From contig CM029111.1 of NCBI GenBank assembly GCA_016859345.1, positions 10,226,714 through 10,290,713 on the forward strand: a DNA stretch of 64,000 nt, read 5' to 3'. Positions within the stretch are counted from its first letter, which is position 1. Every line of letters starts with the position of its first letter. The DNA is from Istiophorus platypterus. Its lineage: Eukaryota; Chordata; Actinopteri; Istiophoriformes; Istiophoridae. Both the position numbers and the translations under genes were made by a program. The notes beneath the pieces are model-generated. The model was not told the origin of the DNA. It did not search any database and saw nothing but the letters and a program-made list of their open reading frames with translations. This document shows, piece by piece, positions 62,641-64,000 of the stretch.

Positions 62641-63384
62641 TATGATTGTGAAAGTACCAACATTTCCAGGTGAAGACCTGAGGAACAAACATATTCCCCT
62701 GTTGAAATAAGTTTATTTTATGCTCTGATCGCTAATCTAATAATGTCTGTAATTTTTGGCAGTGAACAATAAAGGCAAGATCTGTAAACTCCATTAAATC
62801 TTTAAAAAGTCAGCTCCCTCAAAGTTGTTGTCGTTACCTCAATCACATGACAGGATTGTGCGCACAGGATATCCTCATTAAAAAAAAATAAAAAAGGCAT
62901 CCTCCTCTAATTGCCTAACTTTGTGACTTCCTGGACAACAAGCATCCTCACACTCACCAAACATCCTCTGTGTGGGGTTCACAATAATGGGCTTATTCAT
63001 CTCTGAAGGCAAACAATGGAAATCTCATCAGTTCTGTTGTTTTGATTTCTTTTTTTTTTTTTCCTTTGTTTTTGCAATAAGCGCTTTGGTGCTCTGCACT
63101 GCATTTCCCAGCAATCCTTCTTGAATTGTGCCGCACTGTTCTAAGAGGCCTCCAGCAGCTCTGTGAGGCCGTGATCCCTACACACCATAAAATACCAATA
63201 TGCCAAATTAATGAAATGGAGAAGCAACTTTTAGCCATGACTCAGCTGGTGGTGCGTTTGGCCAGCTCCAGTTGTACTGAATGACTGCAGCCTGATGTCA
63301 GCAGGTCAATAAGCATTTCAAATTTCATCAGCCAACGTGCATTTTAAGTGTTAATTAACGGGCAGATGCCAAAATGATGGTAAG

Positions 63385-63770
63385 GAAAAGTTTAACATTT
63401 TGGAAAATATGCTGATTCTGCTGAGAGTCAGATGAGAATATTGATGCAACTCTCATGTCTTTATGTGAAGCTACACCTAGCGGCTGGTTAGCTTCAGATG
63501 GTGTGGGTAAAAAGCTCCTACCCTCCTGCAGAATAAAGCCCTACATTTTTCTGAATAAGCATTTTTGTTTAAAGTTACAGTTTAACATTTGTATCAGCTG
63601 ATCTCAGATCTGTTTTTCCATTGATAGGTGGCAGCAAGGCAATGGTTAGCTTAGCTTAGCTTAGCTTAGCTTAGCTTAGCTTAGCTTAGCATCCCTAAAC
63701 TTCATTATATTCAACGGATGAACGTGGAAGTGGTATCAATCTTCTCACCTAATTCTTGGTGAGTCTGTTT
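63385..63770 (+). repeat. Dispersed 'TTAGC' family repeat, copy 4
   Basis: It contains aggaaaagtttaacattttgg, gagagtcagatgagaatattga, caactctcatgtc and gcggctggttagctt, followed by an expanded TTAGC run and then tcatta...ttgg sequence. Confidence 0.7.
63646..63690 (+). repeat. Pentamer microsatellite, 9 copies of TTAGC
   Basis: Nine perfect TTAGC units lie inside the dispersed repeat whose normal sequence carries only two or three such units. Confidence 0.95.
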
Positions 63771-64000
63771 ATTTCCCAAAAAGGACGTTTTGACACTTTA
63801 AGGATTGTCGGATATAAATCTTGTTTGTTGGTGGAGATGCTAAAAGAGTGAAACCTTTGGGTTGGGTGTAAGCTCTCATTAAAAGACCTAATGAGCTAGC
63901 GCTCGCGTCAGCTGAGAGTAAAACCTTTAAAAATCAGCTAAAAAGATTCACACCAGTCCAGTCTTACATCTTTACATCTTTGAGTGCTTTTCATCTCGTA

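Noticed and set aside
1..64000. CRISPR arrays, operons, phage or bacterial mobile elements
   Set aside because: Tandem repeats here are micro- or minisatellites and one large duplication; no repeat-spacer arrays or prokaryotic gene organisation exist in this vertebrate sequence.

Overview
This window looks like nuclear DNA of a ray-finned fish, probably a spiny-rayed (perciform-like) teleost. The genes are split into many short exons with GT/AG introns. Five proteins recognisable as vertebrate families can be assembled. The rest is packed with fish-type dispersed repeats: Tc1-like transposons, L1-like relics, 'TTAGC'-type and 'CGATTAAT'-type repeats, and CA/AAT microsatellites. No bacterial, phage or organellar signature was seen. 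Product calls come from recalled family features; exon limits come from splice sites and preserved reading phase.

Layout. 1-8.8 kb: a broken, 3'-truncated IFT122 (intraflagellar transport) segment on +, with a nearly identical 1.75 kb tandem duplication that doubles one exon, inside and beside a decayed Tc1-like transposon. 9.1-17.9 kb: complete eif2d on -, 15 coding exons. 17.9-19.3 kb: GC-rich shared promoter interval. 19.3-27.8 kb: complete mapkapk2 on +, 10 coding exons, head to head with eif2d. 28.1-29.65 kb: a full-length but dead Tc1-like transposon with both inverted repeats. 31.9-36.0 kb: fibromodulin (fmod) on +, with a decayed L1-like reverse transcriptase in its second intron. 38.7-44.2 kb: a compact csf1 (macrophage colony-stimulating factor) gene on -. 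44.2-51.3 kb: intergenic, with an L1-like ORF1 relic and repeats. 51.6-55.8 kb: renin (ren) on -, 9 coding exons, with a TATA box. 56-64 kb: no gene recognised, only repeats.

The genes do not form a single pathway. As established knowledge, REN, FMOD, MAPKAPK2 and EIF2D all lie on human 1q32, so the window mostly looks like a conserved vertebrate synteny block. CSF1 and IFT122 come from other human locations. I found no convincing novel system. The most notable points are the very recent exon-containing tandem duplication in the IFT122 remnant, an unassigned plausible terminal exon beside it, a glutamine run at the MK2 N-terminus, a renin prosegment lacking the mammalian-type dibasic site, a fibromodulin lacking the tyrosine-rich N-terminus, and an unnamed ~0.4-0.5 kb repeat shared by introns of mapkapk2 and ren.
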